The notes below the pieces were generated by a model that searched no databases, had not been told where the DNA came from, and saw only the letters and a program-made list of their open reading frames with translations. The position numbers and the translations under genes are program-made. Below, piece by piece: positions 19,541 to 31,113 of a stretch of 64,000 bases of DNA. This DNA comes from Atriophallophorus winterbourni (taxonomy: Eukaryota > Platyhelminthes > Trematoda > Plagiorchiida > Microphallidae): assembly GCA_013407085.1 (NCBI GenBank), contig JACCGJ010002772.1:1-64000 (forward strand), written 5' to 3'. Each line of letters opens with the position of its first letter. Position 1 is the stretch's first letter.

Positions 19541-20004
19541 CTTTGTTTGCTTTTTCGATCCACCGCATAATCTACCTGTTAGTTACTTATACCATAATAA
19601 ACTATTGAATACAAAACGCGCGGGAGTCGAAAAGCATCAATTCCAAGAGCGTGTAGTATCCAAAGAGGTACCTAGTGAATTCAGTCGAAGGCTTGAGATA
19701 AGTTTAAGTAAATCAAGTCCAATTCGTAAATAGCGTTAACCGATTTGGTCCAACTGTCTCTTGCTCCTGAGCAAGTTCAAGTTCAAGTTGCACAGGGCTG
19801 AAGGTGGCTAAAAGCCAATCACGCGCCCAGATTTCCTTCGACGGTATGCGGTTGAGCACCCGACACTTCGATATCCAGTATACAGTTCGTACTTTTCACA
19901 CGTTCTTGTTTCCGGATATCTGGAAAGTAAGGTAAGGTTTCTCTTTACCAGCACGGTGAGAGCTCAGGTAACAATGCACTAATTTGCGTGAACAATGTAT
20001 GATG
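19541..20004. other. No recognised gene
   Basis: Holds CAAGTTCAAGTTCAAGTTGCACAGG (about 19768-19793), resembling the short-repeat tail plus GCACAGG of the CR1 copies further right. This suggests another truncated CR1 3' end. Confidence 0.4.
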
Positions 20005-20102
20005 CATGAAATCACTAGCCTAGTCGATGCAAAGTAAAACACAGTCATAGACTGCATGTGGGGTAATTTGCTGTCAGGTTGCCCAGGCCTAGACAGATAT
20101 GA
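20005..20102 (+). repeat. Short interspersed repeat family A, copy 10
   Basis: TGAAATCACTAGCCTAG start through TGTCAGG and CCAGGCCTAGACAGATATG, ending next to the poly-T/A tail of the adjacent LINE. Confidence 0.75.
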
Positions 20103-20117
20103 TAAAAATGTAAAAAT

Positions 20118-23100
20118 ACGTTTTTTGTTTTTTTTTAATTTTTATTAGACAATGTGCGGAAATATGATAGACCATTTAACGTCTAATTCCCTTTTAAAGC
20201 TGAACACATTTGGGAGGCTTACTATACAATCTGGGAGCTGGTTCCAGAAGTTGACCACACGGTTGCTGAAAAAGTGCTCACGTGCCAGCAACCTGGGCCT
20301 ACTCTTAAAAAGTTTCATAGAATTACCCCTTGTAGCTGCTTTAGGGGCAAGTTTAAGGATTTCAGTAATATTATCACCCGTGAGACCCTTTAGAATCTTG
20401 AAGGCTTCTATTAGGTCACCTCGCAGCCGCCGTCTCTTTAGTGAAAACAAACCGAGGTCCTTGAGTCTAGCCTCATATGTATTACCTGTCTGACCCTCAA
20501 CCATCCTAGTCGCGAGGCGCTGGACCCTTTCGAGACATGCTATATCTTTTTGTAAGTAAGGTGCCCAGGATTAAACGCAGTATTCCAAGTGTGGCCGCAC
20601 GACTACTTTGTATAAGAGAATGAAGATTGAAGGTTTTCTGCATGATAACGCTGGGCGAAGTCTGAACAATTCTCTGCGAGCCTTGTTTACAGCTTCGGTA
20701 CATTGAGTAGCTCACTTAAAATCGCCTGTTATAGTAATATCGAGATCATTCACTTTCTGAGCAGCAGCTATTCTGATAGTTTATTCGCCGACTTCTAGTT
20801 GGGTTGTCGCTAAATCAGTCGTCAGAACGCAGCGCTTCCCAAAGTTTAGTGGCAAGTCCCAGGTCTTTGTCCACTCGATTACTTTTTCGAAATCAGAGAT
20901 AAGCGAATCTCTACTGTCGGTTCCTAGGATCTTAACATCATTAGCAAACAGGAAGCAGGCTGCTAGGTCGGTTACAAAAATAAGAAAAAGTAGTGGACCA
21001 AGCACCGAGCCTTGAGGCACTCCACTGAGAATCAGTGATTCCTCTGAGCACACTCTTGCGATTCTAACATATTTAGTGCGATTAGTTAAGAAGCTGTCTA
21101 ACCATTGATGTAGTTCACCTGTGACGCCACACATACTTAGTTTGTGCAGAAGGTACCTATGGTTCACTGAGTCGAATGCCTTTTGAAAATCAAGATAGCA
21201 TACTTCGACTACTCTCCCTTCATCGAGGCGTAATGTAACTTCATCGAGAAAGCTTAGAAGATTGGTTAGGCAGGACCTTCCTTTCCAGAATCCATGCTGG
21301 GCATCGGATAGTAAGGAATTGGCTACCAAATGTTTACGTACCTTGTGCCGAATGATTTTTTCCAAGCACTTGCAGAGAATGCTTGTCAGGCTTACTGGTC
21401 TGTAGTTGCGTACATCCGAAATGGGACCCTATTTGTATATGGCTACTACCGCAGCTTGTTTCCAATCATCCGGTAGTATACCTTGGAGTAAGGTAGCTTC
21501 AAAAAGATTTCTGATTGCAAGGCTAACTATATTCGCGATCAGTTGAAGAATAGCCGGATGTATACCGTCGGGGCCAGCCGACTTACTTTTATCCAGCTGC
21601 GACAGAACTGTGGTGACCATTTCCTGATTAACCTCAACCGAGCTAAAAAGAGGTGCTCTGCACTCGTGAGTTTCTAAACGGTTACCTGAATCGCGTCGAT
21701 GAACACTGCAGAAGAATGAATGCAACGCATTGGCTTTTTCCTGTGCAGTCAAAGCCGTGTTGCCATCATCCGGCACTAACGTACCTATTTCTTTTCTTAA
21801 CGATGGCTTGGACTGAACATAGCCATAAGGAGCTTTCAAGTTAATCTTTTATTTTGGCAAGTCTGGATTCGAAGTCCCTTTTAGCTTTCCTTTGCATCGC
21901 AACAGCTGAATTTCTGGTATGTATGTACTGCAGTCTAGATCTGTGAGTTCCAGAGAATTTTTAAGCCCTCCAGCTACGGTCACGACATATAATAGCCCTA
22001 CGAATAGACTTGCTCCACCAGGGGGGTTTTCCTCGCGTTCTCACTGGTTGTAGAGGAGCAAAGCTTTCGTGTAGTTGTAAAAGGTGCCCTTTTATAATAT
22101 TCCACCTGATTTTTACACTAGGTTCCAATTCGTCTGGTTCCCAACTCAGATTCATTGCTTGAGTTTGTAGTTGGACGATGTCCATTCGACCAAAGTTGCG
22201 GGACATCTTCACTTGGTGACTAGGAGGAACTAAAGTCCAGTCAAGAAGAATTGCAGCGTGGTCGCTCTTGCCTAGTGGCGAAAGGTATTTGATTCCATAA
22301 ATATCTCTTTCATGAGACGATAAAACCAAATCTAAAGTGGACGGAGTATGTCCTGACCTAAACCTTGTAGGTTCCCTGACATGCTGATAAAAGGCCCCGA
22401 CATGAAACCAGTCCAGATATTGCGACTCAGCTGACTCTGGTGAAGAAATTTCGGTACGCCAATCAATGTCCGGGAGATTGATGTCTCCAACAATTAGTAA
22501 TGCGTGTCATTGCCCTTTTAGTACTTCGAATGTGTCTACCAGTAATTGATCGTCTAATGGTGAAGCAGTCGGGCTTCTATAAGCATATGCAAGTGCCAGT
22601 CTCTTCCTAGCGACAGTAAGAAATACCGATGTTAGTTGGATTGATTGAGAAGCAATCTTTATCGATGTCTCACTGTGGGGAAGATCTTCGTTTATCATAA
22701 TTGCCACTCTCCCTCCCGTAGCACCAGTATCCCTATCCTGACGATAGATGGCGTACATAGTTGATACAAATGACGGAACATGATCATCTGATTTCAACCA
22801 TGAATCGGAGATGGCAATTATGTCGACCTCGTTTTCCACTTATTACGTATACTGCAAGCATTTGTGTACAGTACACGGGTATTTCTATTCTGCGCACATC
22901 TTAATCGACCTTTACTCGGGGTCGGAGCACCGTCGTTGATACTCCGTTTTTTGAAACCGAAGCAGTATATAAGTGGTTAGACTGCGCTTGCGAACGAGCT
23001 TGCACCGGCCTAATGGCAGTTGCACATAGATTTTCCTCGTTCAGGAGCCTACTGAAAAGCGAAGCTTGATTATTTTTTAGCGTAGTGTCTTGAAGACCTG

Positions 23101-23590
23101 AAAGACGTTCGCTTGCCAACGAGTTTTTCATGCACTCGTATTCTACTGACGAGCCATTTTGGAGTACGTCTTCAATGACTACTACAGCAGATGACTTAAA
23201 CATTTTATGTTGGCTAAGGTTTATCCCTTTTATGTGAGTTTTCAAGCCAGTCATGGGCGATTTTGAACGTTTTACATGAAAGTGCAATTGAGGCCCGTAT
23301 CCTGGACAACTTTGAAACGCCCAGTTGTGTAACGTTCAAGTTAAGCACTTTTTGAAAGAAGCGTATTCCTATCCAGCTGGTTTATAAATTCTACCAAAAT
23401 CGGACGAACGCTACTTACAGTTGGGTTCCACCGACCTACACGATGGACCCTTTTTACCTGGCAGTTAATTAGCCCTGCGATGCGCAAAACATCTTGAACC
23501 CTGGAACGGTACATTTTCCGCCGGGATTTGCTTTCGCGAATCAGCGAGTTAGAATCCCATTACACACTATCTTCGATCCGACGATGAACT
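20118..23590 (-). mobile_element. CR1-like LINE copy 1, nearly full length
   Basis: Minus-strand element of about 3.4 kb with frameshifts. From 5' to 3': upstream or ORF1-like sequence (22901-23590); APE endonuclease pieces (22507-22839 with IIAISDSWLKSDDHVP; 21961-22329); then RT at 21429-21839 (KSAGPDGIHPAILQLI) and 20781-21365 (SLLSDAQHGFWKGRSCLTNL, FQKAFDSVNH, SGVPQGSVLGPLLF, and LFANDVK where FADD is expected). The C-terminal domain at 20145-20504 has RRRLRGDLIEAFKILKGL, ATRGNSMKL and NRVVNFWNQLPD, diagnostic of CR1. It ends in an A-rich tract. Confidence 0.88.
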
Positions 23591-23737
23591 TACAATAGGT
23601 TAAAAAATTAAAAAGAATTATTTGGGATAATTATTGTTTATTCCAGCATATTATAACAGCTTATATTCGTCCATTAATTCCCAATTTATTAAGTTAAATT
23701 AACTGGTTGTTTTAAGGTCAAAAAGTCAGTCCAGATT

Positions 23738-23918
23738 AATAGTTCAGTTCAGTTCAGTTCAGTTCAGTTTGCACAGGACAGTATGTGGCTAACAAGCCAA
23801 TCGAGCGTCCAGAATTTCTTTCGGTGGAAAGCTGCAGAGAAGCACCCACCACTGCCAAAACGTATATTCTTTTTGTCTGTTTGAAATCTCCGCCGATCGC
23901 GAAGCCAAGAGATTATCC
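23738..23918 (-). mobile_element. CR1-like LINE 3'-end scrap with (GTTCA)n tail
   Basis: Begins with about seven GTTCA units (plus strand), then TTGCACAGGACAGTA, CCAATCGAGCGTCCAGAATT and GGTGGAAAGCTGCAGAGAAG. This is the 3' untranslated end of the CR1 subfamily found repeatedly to the right. It is cut off before any coding sequence. Confidence 0.8.
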
Positions 23919-25503
23919 GGGTTCAGTTCAGTTCAGTTCAGTTTGCACAGGACGATATGTGGCAGTCGCCAATCGAGCGTCCAGAATACTTCCGGTGGTA
24001 AGCCAAAAGAGCGTCCACCACTTCGAATAGTAGGTTCAATATTCTTCTGGTATGACTTTGGCTGGAATGCAACAGAAAAACTCCCTCACCCAATAGGTGA
24101 GGAGAGACATTAGTGCGTTCCAACGACAAATTGAAGAACAACTATAAAATTAGGGATAAAAATTGGGAAACACAGAGCGCCAGATCGAGTCTAGTCTATC
24201 TTTGAAGCACGTTACTGAAGTAGAACAAACTACCTCTTCGGGCAGACAGTTCCAATGATTCACTACCCTTTCGCTAAAGAAGTGCTTACGTGCATTAGAC
24301 CTGACATGTTGCTTTGCCAGTTTCAGTGAATGGCCTCGAGTACCTACCACTGGCGCAAGAGCATACATATCAGCCGGATCAATAGAACTAAAGCCTCTAA
24401 CGATTTTAAAGGTCTCGATCAGATCCCCACGTAGTCGCCTTCTTTTTAGCGAGAAGAGATCTAGACTCAACAGTCGTTGTTCATATGACTTCCCAGATTG
24501 CCCTTTAATCATACGAGTAGCTAGGCGCTGAACACCTTCAAGCGTGGCAATGTCCTTTTTCCAAGTAAGGAGACCAAGCTTGAACGCAATACTCGAGATG
24601 AGGTCTCACTATCGCTTTATACAATGGGATGAAAACCTCCGGGGACCTGCAGGATAAAACTGATCGGAGGCGAAAGAGCTGGTTCCTAGCGCGTTGTGCA
24701 GCAGCTGCACATTGATCAGCCCATTTAAAGTCCGCTGAAACCGCAATACCTAAGTCCCGGACTTTTGATACCCCAGTTATCTCCAGTATGTTATCAGGTC
24801 CAGCAACCTGCAGCTTCGTTGCAGCTTTGGACAGAAGATAGCTTTTGGAGAAGTTGACTGGTAGATCCCACGTGGCAGACCACTTGATGACCTTTTCTAT
24901 ATCCTCAAAAAGATCCTGTTCGTTCAGCGATCCGATAAACTTGACATCGTCTGCAAAAATATAGCAGGGACACTTAAGCGAGGATGCCAAATCATCGATG
25001 AAGATAAGAAAGAGTAGTGGGCCTAGTACTGAACCCTGCGGGACTCCACTAACAACTCCTGCTTTCGCGGAATACATATTGCCTATGCGAACGCGAAAAT
25101 ACCGATTGCTCAAGAAGTTTGTGATCCAGTTCTTTAGAGGGCCATCGATACCTATTAGTCCAATCTTCATTGCAAGCAACCTGTGGTTTACCGAGTCAAA
25201 GGCTTTACAGAAGTCCAAGTAGAGAACTTCGACCTGGTGGCCTTTATCTAGCCTCCTAGTGACCTCATTAAGAAAACATAATAGGTTCGTTAGGCAAGAC
25301 TTCCCTTTTAGAAAACCATGCTGAGCAGAGTTTAACAAAGAACCAGAGACAAGGTGGCGACAGATCCTGTCCCTAATAAGTCTCTCTAGGGTTTTGCAAA
25401 GGATACTAGTCAGACTTACAGGTCTGTAGTTGCAAACTGAAGATCGACTGCCACCTTTATGTATAGGAATCACATCAGCCGGGTTGAACTTAGGAAGCAC
25501 CGC
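23919..25503 (-). mobile_element. CR1-like LINE copy 2, 5'-truncated
   Basis: The 3' tail of GTTCA units is at 23919-23942. The coding region is at 24150-24512 and 24538-25500. The RT is well preserved: IPIHKGGSRSSVCNYRPVSL, AQHGFLKGKSCLTNLL, DFCKAFDSVNHRLL, SGVPQGSVLGPLLFLIFIDD, YIFADDVKF. The C-terminal CR1 domain includes TRGHSLKLAKQH and ERVVNHWNCLPEEV. It starts abruptly at 25503 inside RT, the usual 5' truncation of target-primed reverse transcription. Confidence 0.9.
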
Positions 25504-26033
25504 GTTATAGCCGATGCTGGAAAAGGAAAATGCAGTTTCTCTTCACCAGCACGGTGAGAGGTTAGCTGAAGTAGCATTGTGTATAATAAAAATAAAAAAA
25601 CACAGAGAACTCTAGCCCTCACTTTATTTACCGGATAAAGCTAAAAGATGAAAAACCTAAGCTTGTATAGCAATTAAGGAGAGTATTCAGGAAACAACTT
25701 ACCCCAGTTGCGGTCCAACCCCTGCTTAAAACTAGACACGGTACTGCAGGATATAAGTTCTTCTGAAAGAATGTTCCAGAAGTTAACAACCCTAAGGCTG
25801 AAAAAGTGTTTCCTGGAGTCTAGCCTACATCGTTTCTTAGCAATTTTAAGTGAGTGGCCCCGGGTGCCCAGCTCGGGACTTAAGGTAAAGAAGTCGTTCA
25901 TTTGCACGCCACTCAAACCCTTCAAGATCCTAAAGGTTTCTATTAAGTCACCTCTTAAACGACGGCGCCTAAGGGAGAAAAGATCGAGAGACATTAGGCG
26001 TACAATAGTATATTTATGGTAAAATAAGCACAT
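25504..26033 (-). mobile_element. CR1-like LINE copy 3, severely 5'-truncated
   Basis: Only the C-terminal domain (25674-26033: RRRRLRGDLIETFRILKGL, TRGHSLKIAKKRCRLDSRKH, LRVVNFWN) and the 3' untranslated sequence (CACCAGCACGGTGAGAGGT motif) remain. Copy 2 begins exactly where its 3' untranslated region is cut. Confidence 0.85.
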
Positions 26034-26089
26034 AGCTTCAAATAACCACAGGATGTGTTTACAGTGGATCGAAAAATAGGATAAAGAAA

Positions 26090-26575
26090 AAAAACGTCAG
26101 AGTGGTGTTAGAGGGAATAAATTGATCAGTATAATCAGTATGGGTGAAGGGAGGCCTTATAGCGGGCCACACTCGTTTTGGAGTTGCGTCTTCCCGAGTT
26201 CGCTAGGCGGTAGCTTGAGAATAGGGAGGCTTCGGGGTTGTGTTAGACCTTTCCGGGATTCTTGTGGCATTTGTACGGGTAGGAGATCGACTCCAGACAC
26301 GGGAAATAGTCAGTCTGAAAGAGTGGGAAACTTGAAACGCATTATAATCGGTGTGAATATAGAAGAAAAAATGTCACGCAGAATAAACATACCCTTTCAT
26401 ATGTGTGTCCAAGCGTTGTTTAAAGGTTGAGACTGATTGGGAGTTTACAACGGTTGCCGGCAGTGCGTTCCATACTCGCGTAATTCGAAGCGTTAAAAAA
26501 TTACTGCGGCAATTTAACCGGCTGATTTGGTGTGAGAGCTTGAGATTATGTCCACGGTGATTGACAAAACGAATT
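26090..26575 (-). mobile_element. LINE C-terminal fragment of a second CR1/L2-group family
   Basis: The minus strand encodes HRGHNLKLSHQISRLNCRSN, then LTLRITRVWNALPATVVNS and STFKQRLDTHMKGYV. The pattern is the same as CR1 C-termini but the sequence belongs to a different subfamily from its neighbours. Confidence 0.75.
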
Positions 26576-27510
26576 TCAGTTCAGTTCAGTTCAGTTGCAC
26601 AGGACAGTAAGTGGCGAACGAGCCCATCGAGCGTCCAGAATTTTGTTCGGTGGAAAGCTGCAGAGAAGCAATCACCACTGCCAAAGCGTTTATTCCTATT
26701 GTGGTTTGGATATCCTCGACGATCGCGATGCCAAGGGATTATCCGGGTTGTATTTAGGAAGCACCACGTAATGAATGATGCTGGAAAGATAAGAATACAT
26801 TTCTCCTCACCAGTACGGTGAGAGGTCAGCTAAAGAAGAGTTGTGTATTAAACAAACAGAACTTTAGCATTTACTTACTTACCAAACAACGATAAAAATG
26901 GTAAACAACCTAATCTTGCATAAAAATTAGGGGGAGAATTCAGGAAAAAGCTTACCCCAGATGCGGTCCAAACCCTGCTTAAAACTTGCGACAGAACTGC
27001 AGGATATAAGTTCTTCTGGAAGCCGGTTCCAGAAATTTACCACCCTGAGGCTGAAAAAGTTTTTCCTGGAGTCTAGTCTACATCGCTCCTTAGCAAGTTT
27101 GAGTGAATGGCCCCGGGTGCCCAGCTCAGGACTTAAGGCAAAGAAGTCGGTCATGCTAACGCCACTTAACCCCTTCAAGATCTTAAAGGTTTCAATTAAG
27201 TCACCTCTCAAACGACGGCGCGTAAGTGAAAAAAGATCTAGGGACTTTAGGCGTGCAGCGTAAGGTTTCCCTCGCTGACCCTCAATCATGCGAGTTGCGA
27301 GACGCTGTACGCTTTCGAGTTGAACGATATCCTTCTTGTAGTAAGGGCACCACGCCTGGACACAATATTCTAAATGCGGCCTAACTAATGCCTTGTAAAG
27401 GGGCAGGAATACATCGGGTAGAGTTCCCGACGGAGCGTCCAGGAGTCTTTCGATGTTATCGCAAAGAATAGCGTTCACCACTTGAAACACTATCCTCACG
27501 AACTGATTAT
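26576..27510 (-). mobile_element. CR1-like LINE copy 4, 5'-truncated
   Basis: GTTCA-type tail at 26576-26594, 3' untranslated region, then a 190-codon ORF (26927-27499) covering the post-RT and C-terminal domain: LYKALVRPHLEYCVQAWCPY, LESVQRLATRMIEGQRGKPY, TRGHSLKLAKERCRLDSRKN, LRVVNFWNRLPEELISCSS. This is the least damaged C-terminus in the window. Confidence 0.9.
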
Positions 27511-29510
27511 ATATTAGTTCCGTTCAGTTCAGTTGCACAGTACAGTAAGTGGCTAACGAGCCAATCGAGCGTCAATAGTCAATAGTCAATATTCAATAGT
27601 ATATTGTGGTAAAAAAAGCGACAAGCTTAAAAGAAAACCACAGGATGTTGTACACATGGATTCGAAAGTTCAGGGTTAAAATTAAGGTCCGAATGAAGAA
27701 AAACGTTGATACTGTAAGGGATGGGGATGCGAGCACCACAAAACTTTGGTTGATACTTCCAGTTGAAAGCAGTTTGTGCGCTGAAAATCGGAAAAAAGTG
27801 CAGTATCATAGAGTATAGAAAGTTATAGCTTTTCAAACGTTATGAAGCAAATGAAACAAGTGCATATCTAAACGGTCTTTAAAAATAGAAAGGGAAGGGG
27901 CAGACACAACAAAAAGTGGTAGATTGTTCCAGGTTTGTGCAACACGAACGGCAAAAAAGTGTTTACGACAGTCCAACCTGCTTTGTTGATGGGCAATTTT
28001 TAAATGATGCCCACGCGTACGATTGCCGGTAGCAAGCACAAGCAGTTCTTTACAGGGATGGCATTCTTCAGTGAGTATCCTGTACGCCAGTATCAAGTCG
28101 CCACGGATTCGACGGTACTTGGATGAAAATAGGTTTAGTGCAGTGAGACGATCTTCGTAAGTATAACACTCAAGCCCCTTTACCAGTCTCGTGGCATGGC
28201 GTTGAGGCCGCTCAAGTACAAGTTCGTCACGCTTCAGCCACGGATGCCAGACGGAAACCGCATACTCCAAATGAGGGCGAACGTACGAATTTAGGAGGGC
28301 TGGAAAGAAGCGTATGTCAAACCGACCGAGAGCTCGCTTCAGTAGACCAACGTTTCGATTCGCCACACGTGATGCCTTGATACATTGAGCCGAACATCCG
28401 AGGTCGTTCTGAACTAACACACCAAGGTCTCTCTTGTCGACTAGCAAGAAGCTGGACATCACACAGGGTATAAATGGGGTTACCCTCTTTTCGGATGCGA
28501 AGTACACGACATTTTTCAGCATTGAACAGTAAATGGTTCGCTACCGACCAGGCGTGAAGGGAATTTAAATCAGACTGCAATTTGCTGATAGCGTTTGGGC
28601 AAGAAAGCTCGCGCCATATTTTGATGTCATCAGCAAACTTCAGAAACGGAATTTATTTCGGTGGAAAGCTGCAGAGAAGCAACTACCACTGGCAAATCGA
28701 TTTTTTCTTGTCGTGATTTGCATATCCTCGACGATCGCGACGGCAAGGGATCATCCGGGTTGTATTTAGGAAGCACCTTGTTATGAATGATGCTGGAAAA
28801 TTAACAATAAATTTCTATTCACTAGTACAGTGAGAGGTCAGCTAAAGAAGAGTTGTGTATTAAAAACAGAACTCTAGCATATACTTACTTACCAGACAAC
28901 GCCAAAAATGGGGAATTACCTAATCTTGCATAGAAATCAGGGGGAGAATTCAGGAAAAATCTTACCCAAGATGCGGTCCAAACCGTTCTTAAAACTCGCG
29001 ACAGAACTGCAGGATATAAGTTCTTGTGAAAGCCGGTTCCAGAAATTTACCACCCTGAGGCTGAAACGTTTTTCCGGGAGTCTAGTCTACATTGCTCCTT
29101 AGCAAGTTTGAGTGAATGTCTGCGGGTGCACAACTCGGGTCTTAATGCAAAGAATTAGTTCATGATAACACCACTTAACCCCTTCAAGATCTTGAAGTTT
29201 TCAATGCGGTCACCTCTCGAACGACGGCGCGTAAGTGAGAAAAGATATAGGGACTTCAGGCATGCAGCGTAAGGTTTCCCTCGCTGACCCTCAATTATGC
29301 AAGTTGCGAGACGCTGTACGCTTTCGAGTCGAACGATGCCCTTCTTGTAGTAAGGGCACCACGCCTGGACACAATATTCGAAATGCGGCCGAACTAATGG
29401 CTCGTAAAGTGACAGGAATACATCGGGTCTTCTGCTAGATAACACGGCTCTCAGCCGAAAGAGCAATTTGTGAGCCCGTTGATCCTTTATCCAAGAAAGT
29501 AGACTACCCT
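27511..29510 (-). mobile_element. CR1-like LINE copy 5, split by another LINE
   Basis: The GTTCA tail and first 60 bp of the 3' end are at 27511-27575. The same untranslated region resumes at 28646 (TTTCGGTGGAAAGCTGCAGAG) and runs into decayed C-terminal coding sequence (29155-29466: RRPDVFLSLYEPLVRPHFEY, LESVQRLATCIIEGQRGKPY). The gap is filled by the LINE at 27576-28645. Confidence 0.82.
27576..28645 (-). mobile_element. LINE of a different CR1-group family inserted in copy 5
   Basis: ORF pieces at 27833-28522 and 28317-28580: LNSLHAWSVANHLLFNAEKC, KRDLGVLVQNDLGCSAQC, LLNSYVRPHLEYAVSVWHPW, YRRIRGDLILAYRIL, RTRGHHLKIAHQQSRLDCRK and VRVAQTWNNLPLFVVSAPS. Its 3' end has CAATAGT repeats (27573-27599), a tail different from the GTTCA-tailed copies. 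RT is missing (5'-truncated). Confidence 0.85.
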
Positions 29511-30546
29511 ATCACAGCAAGTAGACTACCCATGACATTATATTTTGTAATATTTTACTCGCGCGTCTCTGTAACTTTGCCAGTTGGTCGCTTAATTTAT
29601 AAGTAAATGGAAAGTTTTGTGGCAGACCAAATTTCAGTATGGGAATCCTGTTATTTGATAAATGGAAACGGAACATGTGTTGCGTAATCATTAAAATCTA
29701 CCTATCTTTTGCCACCAGGCGCGAGTTGCCACACCATCCTTTCTTGGATTTAAACAAACGAGTCATAGCCTTACTTTGTTGAAGATGATTCCAGTTATCA
29801 ACTATAAATATAATACGGCAATACAATCGCGTCTGAATTAAACCGCGTTAGTTAGCATTTGTTGCGTTTTACAGCCAGTTTGATGTACATAAAAACAGTT
29901 GTCTGGTTGGCATTTTAGTGATGATATTTCAGCAAAACAGTATATGGTAGTCCAAAAGTTGATGTCATCCACTGAAAGTAAGTATGCAAATTTGGCGAAC
30001 CTCGTGATACTTTCGCATACACTGTAAAACGTAGCAGGTCAAAATTATCCTCAAGGAACACCGAATTTTGGACGGATGAGGAAAGAATCCACAAGCCTTG
30101 TATAACGATCTAGAGACGTGATATAAATTTTTGTATCTTACTTTAATTGTTTTTTTCAAGTTATCGGTCGTCATCTTAGTGAAAAGCCTTTTATTTCAAT
30201 TGAAAAAAATTTGAAGTGATCGCTTCAACAAATTTAAGCCTTTATAGACAAATGGGCAACAATTCAATATTTTTCATTATTTTACCAAAGCTAAAATTAG
30301 CATACATTAAACTAACATCACCAAAACTTATATTTAGTGGGCGTGCTACAAATAATGGTTTTTTATAGTATTTTATACTATTCACATCATCGTTTTTGGG
30401 CTTTTTTCTTTCATTTTTTGAAATCTCACTAATTCGGTATATTCAAAATTACTATTTTTTAATGATCTTAATTTCACAGGTCGAAACACTAAACCTTTGT
30501 CAATATTTCTACTCATACTTTGGCATTATACTTCTTCAAATCCTAG
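29511..30546. other. No recognised gene
   Basis: AT-rich; small frames only (such as 29965-30174 on -) without motifs. Confidence 0.4.
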
Positions 30547-30702
30547 GGTGTGGTTAGTCCCGGTTGAATCACATTTGCAAGCAATTCTTATAAAACTCAA
30601 GACACAAATATTCGGTATTGTGATATTGTTCATCCCTATGAATGTGGCTGTCATTGCCTTCGGCGTGCTGGAACCAAACCAATTCGACGCTTCTTATATC
30701 AG
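30547..30702 (+). CDS. Candidate internal exon of an unidentified membrane protein
   Basis: A 156-nt stretch bounded by acceptor TTCAAATCCTAG and a strong donor CAG/GTGAGA, open in one frame with symmetrical phase 2. It encodes a charged/amphipathic segment (VESHLQAILIKLKTQ), then a hydrophobic helix (IFGIVILFIPMNVAVIAFGV) and LEPNQFDASYIR. I do not recognise the family. No partner exons were found nearby, so it could be a single exon of a gene split by long introns, or chance. The composition is unlike the surrounding LINE sequence. Confidence 0.35.
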
Positions 30703-31113
30703 GTGAGAATAACCTATGCTGCAACACTACATGCAGTTCTGACGAAGTATGGCTGTAGAACCTACTACGAGAGACAGGTTTATGGGACCGAAAGCCTCCA
30801 CAACTGTTGAGAGCATTTGACAGCATTGGGATACCACAATATCATCCCTAATGTATTTCTTAAACACATTTAGCTGAATTGTATTCTCGTAAGCCAAAAT
30901 AAAATCGACGAGACACAACATGCAATATAAAAAACGTCAAGACATAACAAAAGCAAGTTACTTACGTGATTGCCAACGACTTCCGCAGGTACCATGTGAC
31001 GCACGGCAACAAAACAATCTGCACCACACGGTCACCCATTTATTTCCCATTCCATATTGTAGAAAAATTGAGCCGCCAATCCGTAATGCAGGCAACTTCA
31101 TTCCTCAGATAGC
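30703..31113. other. No recognised gene
   Basis: If the preceding exon is real, this is the start of its intron. No domain-bearing frame was seen. Confidence 0.35.

Noticed and set aside
20152..20493. Plus-strand ORFs opposite the CR1 C-termini (also 25708-26022 and 26961-27263)
   Set aside because: They are antisense shadows of the conserved minus-strand LINE coding region and share its periodicity.
23738..23943. (GTTCA)n runs as a telomere-like or CRISPR-like array
   Set aside because: The units are 5 bp, always sit at LINE 3' ends and have no spacers; they are LINE tails.
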